Assembly (NCBI RefSeq): GCF_005877885.1
Contig: NZ_VCHY01000024.1
Span: 25,674 to 89,673 of the forward strand
DNA: 64,000 bases
Direction of reading: 5' to 3'
DNA from: Labilibacter sediminis
GTDB taxonomy: Bacteria; Bacteroidota; Bacteroidia; Bacteroidales; Marinilabiliaceae
The position numbers were made by a program, and so were the translations under genes. Below, piece by piece: positions 9,069-19,837 of this stretch (positions are counted from its first letter, which is position 1; each line of letters begins with the position of its first letter). The notes under the pieces were generated by a model. The model saw only the letters and a list, made by a program, of their open reading frames with translations. It searched no databases and was not told the origin of the DNA.

Positions 9069-11642
9069 CTACTCCATTCTAATACTGGATAAATAAAATG
9101 AAACATCACCATTTACATTTTTTTCACCAATATAAACTGAAACCTGGATACTTTCTATTTGTTGTAAATCAAATATACCTGCTGTATTATCTTCATAATA
9201 AAATGGAAGAAAATCGGGAAATGGTCTGGGAATGATGGCGTATTTACCATTGGTTAATTCATCCAAATTAATTTCATATTCTTCATCTGTGGAATTTAGT
9301 TCAAGCATCCCGGAATAAACTTTCCCTACCTTATCAATCAGGCTAATTTCTATACGTGCATGCACATCGTTAATTGACTTTGCAGCAACTATCAACTTGT
9401 TCTTTGTAGAGAGATCATCTATTCGGCCTTTTAATTTATCCCCTACATAGTACTTAAAAGTATTTATAGCCTGGTTACGTGATACTTTTTTTATTTTATT
9501 TTCGGATGTAAAATCATAAAACACTCCAATTTTTCCGGATTTAGGCTGCGGTTTTAATCGAATATTTTTATTCCACTGAATCATACCTTTATTCCAATCT
9601 GCCTCAGCATCCCATAACATTATTGAAGTGTTACTTGCTACAAAATCAATAGTGTATGATGATTTGTCATAAACATCCCAGTCTGACCACAAACCTTGCA
9701 GGCCAGAAGGAAATGTACGCCATCCACTTTTTTGTTCCACGTTTACATAGTAATTAACACGTCCTGCCTGAGTTAATTCTACCGGAAATGCTAATTCATA
9801 CCTCCCTGCACTGACTTGCTTAGCCGATAGGAGTCTAAATCCAAATTCACCATTTAGAGCCACCTTAATTCCTGATGGTTTTTCGGGAGCTAATAAGTCA
9901 AAATAAATACTTACAGGCTTATTTTCTGAATAGCATTTTACATCATTCTCTTTAACCAACACGGTATCTAAATTTGATTCCGGAGCTACAAACTCATTGA
10001 GCTTAATATTTTTATAAGTAGCGGTTGGATTAACTTGATACTTTTTTGTTTTTTCTTTTAAAATATACACTCCGGGGGTAATACTAAAAGTATGATCAAC
10101 AGCCTGGCTATTATACTGATTACCTTCAACAATGCTTTCTAAATAAAAATCAGAACCTAATTGAGGAAGATAAATACTCATTTGGTGCTCACTGTGATTT
10201 ACTGCTGCCACCTGTCGTTTAGGACTTGTGGGTTCATAAGGATCTTCCAGCCAATAGGCATCCGGCATTACTTCTAAACGCCACACGCCTTTCTCTATTT
10301 CATCTAAAAAGTAAGCCCCTAAACCTTCATAGTTAACAAGCGGCGAACTCTTATAACCACATATTTCCTGAAGACCATTTAACTTTGAAGGTCTTGATTT
10401 AGTTGAATTCGAATAAAAGAAACGAGTTTCTGATACCAGCTCTACCAAGTCATTCTCTTGATTAATTGTAAAATGTGCGAATTTTGTATTTTGAGGATAG
10501 GTTCCAAAATCGCTACCCATTGGAATATCATGAAAAACAGCAGAGGCTATCTTTAAACTAATAGCTTTTTGCGGGGCATACGCCAAGTTCATATAGTGAG
10601 TCCCATAGTTAGTATTGTAGGGTGCTAAAAACATGGCATCGTAGGCAAAGTGAGTTGCTAATTGCATATTTGCATTACGAAAACTCCTCGCCATAGCCGG
10701 ATACATATAATTCCCTGCAACATCTGCCGGGTCAAATTCATACACAATTTTTGCCTTTGACTTGAATTTTGGATGATCAGCAAAAGGAATGTCATAATTG
10801 TCTACATTAGGTAAAAAATTCCCTTTAAGGGCATGCTTTGCTACTAAACCACTCGGATACCACTGGAAGGTTCCTCCCTGTACATTAGCATTAAGATATG
10901 CATCTACTAAATGAATACTATGACTCATGTTGTAAAAGACAGGTGCTTGGGTACCTGTTTTACGCATCGATTTCACCAACTTATTAATGTATTGAGTTAC
11001 TTCCTTTACAGAACCATTATGGTGTGGCTCATTTGAAATTTCAAAAGCAATAACATCTGCCTCATCTTTGTATGCTGTTTTTGTATACGGATTTACATGA
11101 TTCAGTAATTGATTGAGATAATTGGCTTGAGCTTTAATGGCATCAGGGTTGGTCAGGCAATTTTCTTTCCCATATTTATTTGAAAACCCGGGCGTTTCTT
11201 CATCAGGCTCCGGCCATCCATTCCCCCAAAAAGCAATAGGTGTTATAACAAATTTCATTCCCCGTTGCTTCATCTCAGAGATCATAAAATCAAACACATC
11301 AAGATGATCGTTCTCTATCAAATTTCCTATAGAATCTGAAATCTCCGTATCCCAAACATGAACTCTATACAAGTCCAGATCGAGACGAGCAAAATGGTAA
11401 ATATCTTGCTTTATTACTTCTTTAGGATTTAATCCCATTCGTTCAGCCATGCGATAAGCATGCGCAAAGGGTACGGTATAATTGACCCCAAAACCATGAA
11501 TCTCCTGATTATTTTTACTCCATCTTAATATTCCATCCTCATCAACAAAAGAGCGATTTACTGTAGAAGGCACTTGCGAGTATGCATAGGGACAGAATAA
11601 CACAATTGCTATATAGATTAATATGACTTGAGCTATTTTCAT
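9069..11642 (-). CDS. secreted clan GH-A glycosidase, GH147-like or GH5-like candidate beta-galactosidase
   Basis: An 857-residue protein with a signal peptide (residues 1-23) and a (beta/alpha)8 catalytic part over about residues 45-420. ISNEPHH places a candidate acid/base Glu at 205, and KIVYEFD a candidate nucleophile Glu at 302; both are clan GH-A signatures. The remainder is beta-sandwich-like and ends with a possible carbohydrate-binding region. It is the last gene of the galactan locus, after SusC, SusD and a SusE-like protein. Pectic galactan loci in Bacteroides contain a GH147 beta-galactosidase of similar size, which makes GH147 my first guess, but I cannot separate this from a GH5 relative by eye. 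A hairpin at 11659-11698 may lower its transcription relative to the upstream genes. Confidence 0.65.
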   Translation of the reverse strand: MKIAQVILIYIAIVLFCPYAYSQVPSTVNRSFVDEDGILRWSKNNQEIHGFGVNYTVPFAHAYRMAERMGLNPKEVIKQDIYHFARLDLDLYRVHVWDTEISDSIGNLIENDHLDVFDFMISEMKQRGMKFVITPIAFWGNGWPEPDEETPGFSNKYGKENCLTNPDAIKAQANYLNQLLNHVNPYTKTAYKDEADVIAFEISNEPHHNGSVKEVTQYINKLVKSMRKTGTQAPVFYNMSHSIHLVDAYLNANVQGGTFQWYPSGLVAKHALKGNFLPNVDNYDIPFADHPKFKSKAKIVYEFDPADVAGNYMYPAMARSFRNANMQLATHFAYDAMFLAPYNTNYGTHYMNLAYAPQKAISLKIASAVFHDIPMGSDFGTYPQNTKFAHFTINQENDLVELVSETRFFYSNSTKSRPSKLNGLQEICGYKSSPLVNYEGLGAYFLDEIEKGVWRLEVMPDAYWLEDPYEPTSPKRQVAAVNHSEHQMSIYLPQLGSDFYLESIVEGNQYNSQAVDHTFSITPGVYILKEKTKKYQVNPTATYKNIKLNEFVAPESNLDTVLVKENDVKCYSENKPVSIYFDLLAPEKPSGIKVALNGEFGFRLLSAKQVSAGRYELAFPVELTQAGRVNYYVNVEQKSGWRTFPSGLQGLWSDWDVYDKSSYTIDFVASNTSIMLWDAEADWNKGMIQWNKNIRLKPQPKSGKIGVFYDFTSENKIKKVSRNQAINTFKYYVGDKLKGRIDDLSTKNKLIVAAKSINDVHARIEISLIDKVGKVYSGMLELNSTDEEYEINLDELTNGKYAIIPRPFPDFLPFYYEDNTAGIFDLQQIESIQVSVYIGEKNVNGDVSFYLSSIRME

Positions 11643-11658
11643 AAAATATGTATAAAAA

Positions 11659-11698
11659 AATACGCATACCCTAAACTATGATTAGGTATATGCGTATT
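11659..11698 (-). terminator. intercistronic terminator-like hairpin in galactan operon
   Basis: Arms AATACGCATA and TATGCGTATT pair perfectly, with an inner CCTAA/TTAGG stem. On the minus strand the structure is followed by a T run. It sits between the SusE-like gene and the glycosidase, so it could partly terminate or stabilise the transcript. Confidence 0.6.
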
Positions 11699-11711
11699 AA
11701 AATTTTATTGA

Positions 11712-12764
11712 TTAATTATTCTTTACAACTGAATAAGTGTAAAGGGCCTGGCTTAAATCCATAGTAATAGTATAGTTACCATCTTCGGCAATAACAATAT
11801 TATTTTCATCCGTACCTTTATCAAGGATGCCATCCATTTCATTGTCTCCTTTTACTTTACTCCAATCTTCATTTGCGATAAACTTAAATCCGCCTGCCGT
11901 CACATCGGCTGTTAACGACCATGTATCCGAAGCTTCATCATAAGTCATAGGTGCAAATCCCCAGCTAGTGAAATCCCCGGTAATTGCCCATTCTGTTTTG
12001 TAAATAGAATAGGTAAAGTTTGGAATATTTGCTTTAATAAAATATACACCTGCACCATCAGGTGCAAAAATATTATTACCACCCCAATTACCTACTTGTA
12101 AGTTCCCTGTAGTACCACTTGCATCGGGATCGCCTATAATAGCATCTGCACTATCCCAATTGGGCTGATAAGACATTTTAAAATAATTGTCAGCACCCAT
12201 GTAAATGTAACCCTCAAAAATTTCATTATCTGAAACAGAATAAAGCAAATCATCTTCAATAAAACTCCAACCATTCTGATCTCCTGTGACATAAATTTTA
12301 GGATACACTAAAATGATTTCATAAGGTGTTATTGTAGCAGATAACACATTACTTTCTGCTATAACATCATTATGCACACTACCTGTTACTTTAAATTCTA
12401 GTTTGGTAGCCACTCCAGGCTCTGCCCCAAGAGTAATCAACTTTTGATTGATTAAAGCATTGATAGTATCCAACTTTAGATCAAAGGTAGTTACCAGAGC
12501 AATGGCAGATTGAAAATCATTACCTTCAAAATCCATTTGTAAAGTATATTCAGGATCAGCAGAAGGGAAACCAAAGTCAGCAATTGTCCATTCAAATGAA
12601 TCAAAAGCCTCATCTGACGTTTCATCAGTTAATACAATGGTTTTATTAGCTACCTCAGAGGATAAAACCGGATTTGTAATCTCTCCTAATTGTAACTTAT
12701 TTACATCATCACAGGCACTTAATGCAATAAGCATCAAGAAACCATATATTATTATTTTATGCAT
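11712..12764 (-). CDS. SusE/SusF-like outer-membrane starch-binding-type lipoprotein
   Basis: Read from the ATG at 12764, which gives MHKIIIYGFLMLIALSAC, a clean lipoprotein signal with lipobox LSAC; a frame from 12788 adds eight unlikely residues. The N-terminal domain (ITNPVLSSEV to SATITPYE) matches the SusE N-terminal Ig-like domain. Two C-terminal repeats (YVTGDQNGWSF, then WAITGDFTSWGF) are SusF/SusE-type carbohydrate-binding modules with the aromatic positions expected for glycan stacking. It probably sits on the cell surface and helps the SusC/SusD pair capture galactan. It follows susD after a short gap in the same operon. Confidence 0.8.
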   Translation of the reverse strand: MHKIIIYGFLMLIALSACDDVNKLQLGEITNPVLSSEVANKTIVLTDETSDEAFDSFEWTIADFGFPSADPEYTLQMDFEGNDFQSAIALVTTFDLKLDTINALINQKLITLGAEPGVATKLEFKVTGSVHNDVIAESNVLSATITPYEIILVYPKIYVTGDQNGWSFIEDDLLYSVSDNEIFEGYIYMGADNYFKMSYQPNWDSADAIIGDPDASGTTGNLQVGNWGGNNIFAPDGAGVYFIKANIPNFTYSIYKTEWAITGDFTSWGFAPMTYDEASDTWSLTADVTAGGFKFIANEDWSKVKGDNEMDGILDKGTDENNIVIAEDGNYTITMDLSQALYTYSVVKNN

Positions 12765-12800
12765 ATCTATAAATTTAATCAAATACATTAAGACTATATT

Positions 12801-14387
12801 TTAGTAACCATCTTGCTTTAAATTAGGATTGGCATTAATATCCGAAGCAGGAATAGGGAAATGATTAAAGTGATCTGGTAATGCTTTTCCTTCATAAACA
12901 CCACCTTTCCATTCCCATAAGTAGTCACCACTGGTGAATTTATTATAGCGAACTAAATCGGTGCGTCGATAGCCCTCCCAATAAAATTCACGCGCACGCT
13001 CATCTAATATAAAATCCAGTGTTAAATCAGCCAATAGTATATTACCGCTGGCATTACCAAATGCTCTCTCTCGCACAGCGTTCACAAAACCTAGGGCTTC
13101 ACTTATAGTTCCACCATTTCCTCCTCTAAGAACAGCCTCAGCACACATCAAATAAGCATCAGCAACACGAAGTAATGGGAAATCAATATCCATATGTTCA
13201 ATGTTAGAACCTAATGTACCATTTGATGTAATATTCTTGTATTTCATGACGGAGAATCCGTTTTTAAATTCGGTAATTTCATCTGTGGTAACTGTCCTAT
13301 CGTTAGTATAAAACATAGCTCGTTTATCTGTAGCTCCTGTATAGTCGTCAAACTTATCTACTAATTGTTTGCGGGCACGATTGCCACCCCAGGCATTAAT
13401 TCCGTTACTGGCCGGATCCATATCTGAGGCCCATGAAGAACAAGCAATCATAGTTGTTCCTCCCCATGATTGTGCATTAATACCATCATTAACAACAGGT
13501 AAAATTATACCATCTGCTGTATGATTATCTGCTAAAAATAGGTTTTGATAATTTGCATCCAGTTTATATGATGAGTTAATTACTTTCTTTGAATAAGTAA
13601 CAGCCTCGGTATATTTTGGAGTTGAAATATATACTTCAGCATTCAAATATAACTTGGCTAAAATCATCCAGGCTGCAGTTACATCTACACGTCCAAATTC
13701 ATTTGCCCCTGCCGCTGGAAGTAAGGATTCCAATTCTGTCAACTCTATTTCTATATACGAAAACAGGTCTTCCTTTGAAATCTGCTCTGGTAAGAACGCT
13801 CCTACATTATCTTTCTCGGTAACAAAAGGAACACTTCCGTATAATTCAAGGGCATGATAATAACTTAAAGCTCTTAAGAAGCGTGCTTCAGCGCGATATC
13901 CACTAATTTTCTCCTTTTCTATATCTGACACTCCCCGATTATTTAAATTATCTTCGCTTGCTTCACGTATTAACTCATTTGCCAAAGTTATTTGATAGAA
14001 TATGCGGTAATACATTCCTAAACTAATTTCATTGGCTGAGGTCCATACATTGGTTTGTAATTCTGGAATACCTGCATCACTCCAAATCCAGAGTGCCATT
14101 TCAGTTGTCATATCCTGCATATACCAATAGGCGCGAATATAATTGGATGCACCTTCATCAATTCCTAAAACATCCTGATCTCCATCAGGTCCAATTTGAC
14201 CTGTTAATGAGAGGCCTCCATATATTTTTGCCAGTACCTGACGATATGATTCCGGATTATCATAAAAAGTAGCTGATGTAATTGTATTTTTATCTAATGG
14301 GATGGTATCCAAATCATTGACACAAGAGGACAATCCTATGACAATCACTGCAAGACCCAATATCCATTTTTTTATATCTCGTTTCAT
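12801..14387 (-). CDS. SusD/RagB-family surface glycan-binding lipoprotein (galactan locus)
   Basis: A 528-residue SusD homologue. It has a lipoprotein signal (LAVIVIGLSSC), N-terminal helices with the TPR-like pattern (GYRAEARFLRALSYYHALELYG) and the C-terminal SusD signature (DERAREFYWEGYRRTDLVRYNKF). SusD proteins form a lid over the SusC transporter and deliver oligosaccharides. It starts 46 bp after susC. The neighbouring GH53 and GH2 genes indicate beta-1,4-galactan or arabinogalactan oligosaccharides as ligand (inference). Confidence 0.9.
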   Translation of the reverse strand: MKRDIKKWILGLAVIVIGLSSCVNDLDTIPLDKNTITSATFYDNPESYRQVLAKIYGGLSLTGQIGPDGDQDVLGIDEGASNYIRAYWYMQDMTTEMALWIWSDAGIPELQTNVWTSANEISLGMYYRIFYQITLANELIREASEDNLNNRGVSDIEKEKISGYRAEARFLRALSYYHALELYGSVPFVTEKDNVGAFLPEQISKEDLFSYIEIELTELESLLPAAGANEFGRVDVTAAWMILAKLYLNAEVYISTPKYTEAVTYSKKVINSSYKLDANYQNLFLADNHTADGIILPVVNDGINAQSWGGTTMIACSSWASDMDPASNGINAWGGNRARKQLVDKFDDYTGATDKRAMFYTNDRTVTTDEITEFKNGFSVMKYKNITSNGTLGSNIEHMDIDFPLLRVADAYLMCAEAVLRGGNGGTISEALGFVNAVRERAFGNASGNILLADLTLDFILDERAREFYWEGYRRTDLVRYNKFTSGDYLWEWKGGVYEGKALPDHFNHFPIPASDINANPNLKQDGY

Positions 14388-14433
14388 TTGTATAAATTTT
14401 AAATGATCTTTAATCTATTAAAGTAATTATTGA

Positions 14434-17403
14434 TTAGAATGAAATATTGGCTCCAAGAACAAAAGTTCTGGGACGAGGATAAACAGCATTGTCTATTCCT
14501 TCAAATACTTCCGGGTCTACCCCATCATAATTAGTAATAACAAGGGCATTTTGCACTGTCAGTGATAGTCTTATATCCAACAAACCTTTCATCACCTTAT
14601 CAAAACGATAGCCTGCAGAAACATTATCTAACTTTATAAATGAAGCATCTTGTACATAATAGTCCGAATATGTCTGCTGACTCTCAAAATTGGAATTCAA
14701 CACTGAACGTGGTACATTTTGCAGATAATTAGAATTGTACACATATTGATAAGTGGCATTTCCAGCAGCTAAGTCGTTATACATATAGTTGCCTAAACTT
14801 GCACGCGCTGCAAAAGAAAAATCCCAGTTCTTATATTCCAAACGTGATGATAAGCCAAAAAGAAAATCAGGTGCCGATGACTTATAGTGATACATATCTT
14901 TTTCATTAACAACTCCATCATCATTTCTATCTGCATATAAGCCTTCAATAGGCATCCCTTGATGATCATAAACCTGCTGGAACATATAAAATGAATTAGC
15001 AGGTTTTCCTACTGAATTAATTTTTGCATAACCTCCAATACCTGTTGAGATCCCTCCTGTTTGAACACCATTATAATCCGGATTATCAACATTGGTTAAT
15101 TTGGTAATCTTGTTCACATTACGCGACATATTAAACCCTATTTCCCAAAATAAGTCAGTTGTAACAACAGGGCGAACATTTAAGTTAAACTCTACGCCTT
15201 TATTTTCAAGTGTTCCTACGTTTGTAAGCAATACATTTGTAAAATTGGTTCCGGCAGCTACAGGTATTTCATTAATCAGATCTTTTGTTTCTCTTTGATA
15301 TAATTCTATCGATCCGTTGATACGCTCATTTAAGAAACCATAATCAATACCCAGGTTATAAGTTGTTGTTTCTTCCCATTTAAGATCAGCGTCATATCCA
15401 TCTGGTCGTGCCATGGTCACCCATTCATCTCCCATTAAGTAACGTGCTGTTTGTCTACTAATAGTATACTTAGCCAAATATGGATAATTATCGGATGTAA
15501 TATACTGCTGACCTGTAATACCATAACCTAATCTTAGCTTAAGGTTAGATAATGCCTCTACATTTTGCAGGAACGATTCTTCTTTTAATCGCCAAGCCAG
15601 TGCAACTGATGGGAATGTTCCCCAACGGTTATCTTCCGCAAAACGAGAAGTTCCGTCATGACGAACTGTTACTGTTAACAAATAACGATCTTTGAAAGAG
15701 TAATTCATTCTTCCAAAGAAAGATACCAGATAGTTCTCTGTTGGAGTAGTTTGCTCGGGCTCTATTAAATAATCACCATTTACGCTGGTTGCTTTCACAT
15801 AATTTTCACGCCAAAAATGTTGCCATGAATAACCTCCCATTATATCAAACTTACTATTAAGAGACGGTAACTTTTTATCATACTTTAAATAAAAATCCAA
15901 TAATTCGTTACGCTTATCCTGCGAATATTTGCGATCTTCACCACTTATATCCGTACCATCAGAAGCTTTTCGATAAGCAAAAGCTGCTTCCTCAGGTATC
16001 TTAACTGTTCCTTCACTAAAGGAATAATCGTAACCCAAATTTAATGTTGCTGTTAATTGGGGTAAAAAGTGTAACTTATAATCAAACTTAGCATTTCCTA
16101 TACTTCGGTATACTTCTGATCGATCTTCTTTTTGTTCTAAAAGAGCTAAAGGGTTGGACGTTGCTAATGAATTTGGTTTATCCCCATCCATCCATGTAAA
16201 ATAACCTCCATAAGGGCTTGATTCATCATAAACATTTTTCGTAGGATCAAACAACATGGCACTGTTAATTGATCCATTATCAGCAAAACGGTTTTTAATA
16301 AACATTCCTTTAATATTTAAATCCACCTTAAGATGCTCATCGAAGAAAGAAGGATTTAAATTTAAATTCCCTGTGAAACGATCTAATCCAGATGTTTTAA
16401 GTAATCCTTTTTGATTTGAATATCCCAGCGATAAACGAAATGGTGTATCCATTGCAGAACCTGACATACTAAAATTATGGTCATGCCCTACTGCTGTTTG
16501 AAATATTTTATCCTGCCAATTTGTATTAGCATCCCCTAATAAGTTCTCTGCATTAGAACCCGATCCATAACGATTGGTGATTAATTCACGGTAATCATTG
16601 GCTGAAAATGTTTCTATTTCCTTTGTTCTTAAACCAACAGAAGTGTTTCCATTATAATTAAACTTAAGTCCTCCTTTAGAACCTTTTTTTGTTGTAATGA
16701 TAATAACTCCATTGGATGCTCTGGAACCATAGATTGCAGTTGCTGAGGCATCCTTAAGTACAGAAAATGATTCTATATCATTAGGATTAATCGTATTTAG
16801 AGGGTTGCGCATACCTGACACACCATCATTATCAATCGGTACACCATCAATAATAAATAAGGGATCATTACTTGCCGAAAGAGAAGAACCTCCTCTAATT
16901 CGTATAGTTGCTGCACTACCTGGTTCACCACCCGCTGTAGTAATCTGAACACCTGAAGTTTTACCAACAAGTAAATCCTGCGGAGAGGTAATGGCTCCTT
17001 TATTAAAGTCTTTTGTAGTAACAGAAGATACGGATCCAGTTGCGTCATCCTTTTTTAATTGTCCATATCCTATTACCATTACTTCTCCAACATCAACCAT
17101 ATCTGAATTGAGTGCAATATGATAATTAGTACCAGGGCTCACCACTAATTCTTGTGTTTGATAACCTATAAATGAAAACACAAGTACATCACCCCTATTG
17201 GCTTTGATTACATACTCACCATCTATAGAACTAATCGTACCTATTTGAGTATTTTTCAGGGCCACAGTAACCCCTGGAATCGGTTCGTTTGTTTCCGAGT
17301 CGGTAATAACGCCTTCAATGCTAACCTCTTGTCCGAAGACAGAATGGATAAATAGCATTGAAACAAGCGTTAAAATGAATTTAATTTTCACGAATTGTTT
17401 CAT
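14434..17403 (-). CDS. SusC/RagA TonB-dependent transporter (galactan locus)
   Basis: A 989-residue outer-membrane protein with a signal peptide (1-24) and a carboxypeptidase-D-like domain (about 27-110, GVITDSETNEPIPGVTVAL). A plug domain follows (VMVIGYGQLKKDDATGSVSSV; IRIRGGSSLSASNDPLFIIDG) and then a 22-strand barrel ending in the SusC-type C-terminus VLGANISF. It imports oligosaccharides into the periplasm with TonB energy and is partnered by the SusD immediately downstream. The GH2 gene lies 65 bp upstream on the same strand. Confidence 0.92.
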   Translation of the reverse strand: MKQFVKIKFILTLVSMLFIHSVFGQEVSIEGVITDSETNEPIPGVTVALKNTQIGTISSIDGEYVIKANRGDVLVFSFIGYQTQELVVSPGTNYHIALNSDMVDVGEVMVIGYGQLKKDDATGSVSSVTTKDFNKGAITSPQDLLVGKTSGVQITTAGGEPGSAATIRIRGGSSLSASNDPLFIIDGVPIDNDGVSGMRNPLNTINPNDIESFSVLKDASATAIYGSRASNGVIIITTKKGSKGGLKFNYNGNTSVGLRTKEIETFSANDYRELITNRYGSGSNAENLLGDANTNWQDKIFQTAVGHDHNFSMSGSAMDTPFRLSLGYSNQKGLLKTSGLDRFTGNLNLNPSFFDEHLKVDLNIKGMFIKNRFADNGSINSAMLFDPTKNVYDESSPYGGYFTWMDGDKPNSLATSNPLALLEQKEDRSEVYRSIGNAKFDYKLHFLPQLTATLNLGYDYSFSEGTVKIPEEAAFAYRKASDGTDISGEDRKYSQDKRNELLDFYLKYDKKLPSLNSKFDIMGGYSWQHFWRENYVKATSVNGDYLIEPEQTTPTENYLVSFFGRMNYSFKDRYLLTVTVRHDGTSRFAEDNRWGTFPSVALAWRLKEESFLQNVEALSNLKLRLGYGITGQQYITSDNYPYLAKYTISRQTARYLMGDEWVTMARPDGYDADLKWEETTTYNLGIDYGFLNERINGSIELYQRETKDLINEIPVAAGTNFTNVLLTNVGTLENKGVEFNLNVRPVVTTDLFWEIGFNMSRNVNKITKLTNVDNPDYNGVQTGGISTGIGGYAKINSVGKPANSFYMFQQVYDHQGMPIEGLYADRNDDGVVNEKDMYHYKSSAPDFLFGLSSRLEYKNWDFSFAARASLGNYMYNDLAAGNATYQYVYNSNYLQNVPRSVLNSNFESQQTYSDYYVQDASFIKLDNVSAGYRFDKVMKGLLDIRLSLTVQNALVITNYDGVDPEVFEGIDNAVYPRPRTFVLGANISF

Positions 17404-17467
17404 AAAACTTAGAATTTAGATATTTATTTTTTTTCCTTAGGCATTCAAAACACTATCCCTCCCGGAA

Positions 17468-19837
17468 TCAATGTACTTGAATGGTTAACTCTGCTTTTTT
17501 CAGACCATCAGCTTCAGCAATTATTTTTATTGTACCTGGAACAGAACCTGCTTTTAAGAGTACTGTTGCAATTCCAGCTTCTGCATGAATGGGATTACCT
17601 ATTAATGATGCATTTCCTTCCACATTAAATCGAATTAGTGGTGCAGCATCAGGGACGACAGTACCTTTTTCATCAATAACTTCAGCATAAAGAAATACAA
17701 CATCATTACAGCCATGCTCAAGAACTTTGTTGCTTTCATCCATTCTCAGCATAAGACCATAAGCCTCTGATGGTGTGCGCTGCACATAGGAAACTACTTT
17801 TTTATTATTCACATATCCTATAGCCTCCAACTCTCCAGGACTATATGTATCAAGCTCAAAAGTAAAAGGAGGATGATTCAGGTGAGTGGAATTTACATCC
17901 TTGTCAGCTTTTCTTTTTCCCTTACTTATACCATTTACAAATAGTTCAACCTCATCGCAATTACTATAAATCTTTATATCTAAAAAAGATGGATCGTTAT
18001 AATAATTGGCAATAAACACCATAGGCTCACTTACGCCTTCAACATTACTCTCTCCAATCTCTTGCTGGCTTTGATAAAAGTAATACGCAAACTTGGGTAA
18101 ACGAAAGATATCCATGATGCCAGATGCTTCAATATCTGGTGCATATCCACGATTGTAATCAAACATCAGCCAATTGGCATCACCGGTGGCCGACCCTTGC
18201 AAATTACTATTGTGCGCTTCCTGATAATTAAGTGCCTGCTGAGTTAATCGCTTTTGCCCGTACCCCCTAAGTTGACGTGATGTACGCTCTTCTTCTGATA
18301 AATCAGAAAAGGCCTTTTGGTTGAAGCCGGCATTCTGCGCATAATACTCCCAATCACCATATTCGGCTATGAATATTGGTTTATCATTTGAATAATTATT
18401 CCAATAATCAGGAGCCTTAGCATGTTGACGAGCTGGAATAAATACATCATAGACATCATCTAACCACCCACATGTATAAGTATCTTTTCCCGGATACTCC
18501 TGGTGCACTGCATTGTGAGCACGAATCATAAACTCTTTAGTCATAGCGGATTCATTAAGAGATGCCTCCCAAAGAATTACACATGGGTGATTACGACTTC
18601 TACGAACCATTTGTCTAACATCCTTAATGGCATTATCCTGAAAAACAGAATCTCCAAAAAATTGCCACCCCGGAATTGCATCCATTACTAAAATCCCTAA
18701 TTGATCGCATGCCTTTAAAAAAGATTTACTTTGTGGATAATGTGACAGGCGAACGAAATTAAACCCGGCCTTTTTAATTTTATAAGCATCGCGGTAATTG
18801 GCATTGTCAGATAACGCATAGCCTATGTAAGGATATTCCTGATGACGATTCGTTCCTCTTAGTTTAAGTTTTTCACCATTTATAGTAAATCCTTCTTTAT
18901 CTGAAAAAGAAAATGTTCTAATACCTATCTCTTCAGATCTGGAATCAATTAATTGATTGCCAGACTTAACATTGACCTTCAAAGTGTATAAATGAGGTGA
19001 ATCAGGCGACCATAATTTAGGTTGATTAATTTCCAAAGAAACATTTGAAGATTTACTATTATTAGCCAGAACAGTCACTAAAGAAATATTTGCATTTGAT
19101 ACAACTGTTCCTTCCTGACTAAGCATAACTTCCAATTCAATATCCTGGCTAAGCTTTGTTTCATTTAAAATTTCAACCAACACATTTACTTTAGCCAATG
19201 CCTTTGTGACTTCTGAATACGAAACAAAAACACCACCTCCTGCTACTATATCAGCATCTATTTCGTTGCTTATGTGTACCTTATTTTTTACAAGTAAATG
19301 TACATTTCTATAAATCCCGCTGAAATAATTAAAATCGAGATCATCCAATGGTTTACCTGGTGGAACATTAGTATTATCCTCATTGTTTAATTTAACCACG
19401 ATACAATTCTCTGTACCATAGTTAATATATTCTGTTATATCCACATAAAAAGGGAGATAACCACCTTCATGAATTTGAACCAATTCACCATTAAGGTATA
19501 CTTCGGCCACTTGCATAGCTCCTTCAAAATATAGGGCCACATGTTTTCCTTTAAGCTTATTTGATACATCAAAAAACTTTCGGTATACACAATCGCCTTG
19601 CCATTGCTTACCTGTAATAACAAAGGGTTCAATATTTGCTGAATGAGGCAACGATACTTTTTCCCAATTAATGCCCGACTGTTTATCAAAGAAAGATGAT
19701 TTTACAACGGCTCCTGTATCTTTCACAAACTCCCAATCTCCATTAAAATTACTCACTTGGCCCTCATCATCAAACTGTCTACTCTGACAAGCTGAAACCA
19801 GTATTGAGATTAGAAGAATGTATAGTGTTTTTTTCAT
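17468..19837 (-). CDS. GH2 beta-galactosidase lipoprotein
   Basis: Read from the ATG at 19837, which gives MKKTLYILLISILVSAC, a lipoprotein signal. An in-frame ATG at 19963 would add 42 residues and bury the signal, so I prefer the later start. The GH2 order is intact: sugar-binding jelly roll, Ig-like domain, then a TIM barrel containing LRGTNRHQEYP, the acid/base region WEASLNES and the nucleophile region FIAEYGDW. An extra C-terminal Ig-like region (VVFLYAEVIDEKG) is common in Bacteroidota GH2 enzymes. It should remove galactose from GH53 products in the periplasm. It lies between GH53 and SusC in the operon. Confidence 0.87.
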   Translation of the reverse strand: MKKTLYILLISILVSACQSRQFDDEGQVSNFNGDWEFVKDTGAVVKSSFFDKQSGINWEKVSLPHSANIEPFVITGKQWQGDCVYRKFFDVSNKLKGKHVALYFEGAMQVAEVYLNGELVQIHEGGYLPFYVDITEYINYGTENCIVVKLNNEDNTNVPPGKPLDDLDFNYFSGIYRNVHLLVKNKVHISNEIDADIVAGGGVFVSYSEVTKALAKVNVLVEILNETKLSQDIELEVMLSQEGTVVSNANISLVTVLANNSKSSNVSLEINQPKLWSPDSPHLYTLKVNVKSGNQLIDSRSEEIGIRTFSFSDKEGFTINGEKLKLRGTNRHQEYPYIGYALSDNANYRDAYKIKKAGFNFVRLSHYPQSKSFLKACDQLGILVMDAIPGWQFFGDSVFQDNAIKDVRQMVRRSRNHPCVILWEASLNESAMTKEFMIRAHNAVHQEYPGKDTYTCGWLDDVYDVFIPARQHAKAPDYWNNYSNDKPIFIAEYGDWEYYAQNAGFNQKAFSDLSEEERTSRQLRGYGQKRLTQQALNYQEAHNSNLQGSATGDANWLMFDYNRGYAPDIEASGIMDIFRLPKFAYYFYQSQQEIGESNVEGVSEPMVFIANYYNDPSFLDIKIYSNCDEVELFVNGISKGKRKADKDVNSTHLNHPPFTFELDTYSPGELEAIGYVNNKKVVSYVQRTPSEAYGLMLRMDESNKVLEHGCNDVVFLYAEVIDEKGTVVPDAAPLIRFNVEGNASLIGNPIHAEAGIATVLLKAGSVPGTIKIIAEADGLKKAELTIQVH

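Noticed and set aside
16797..17048. 83-codon minus-strand frame
   Set aside because: Out-of-frame shadow inside the SusC plug domain; leucine-rich nonsense.
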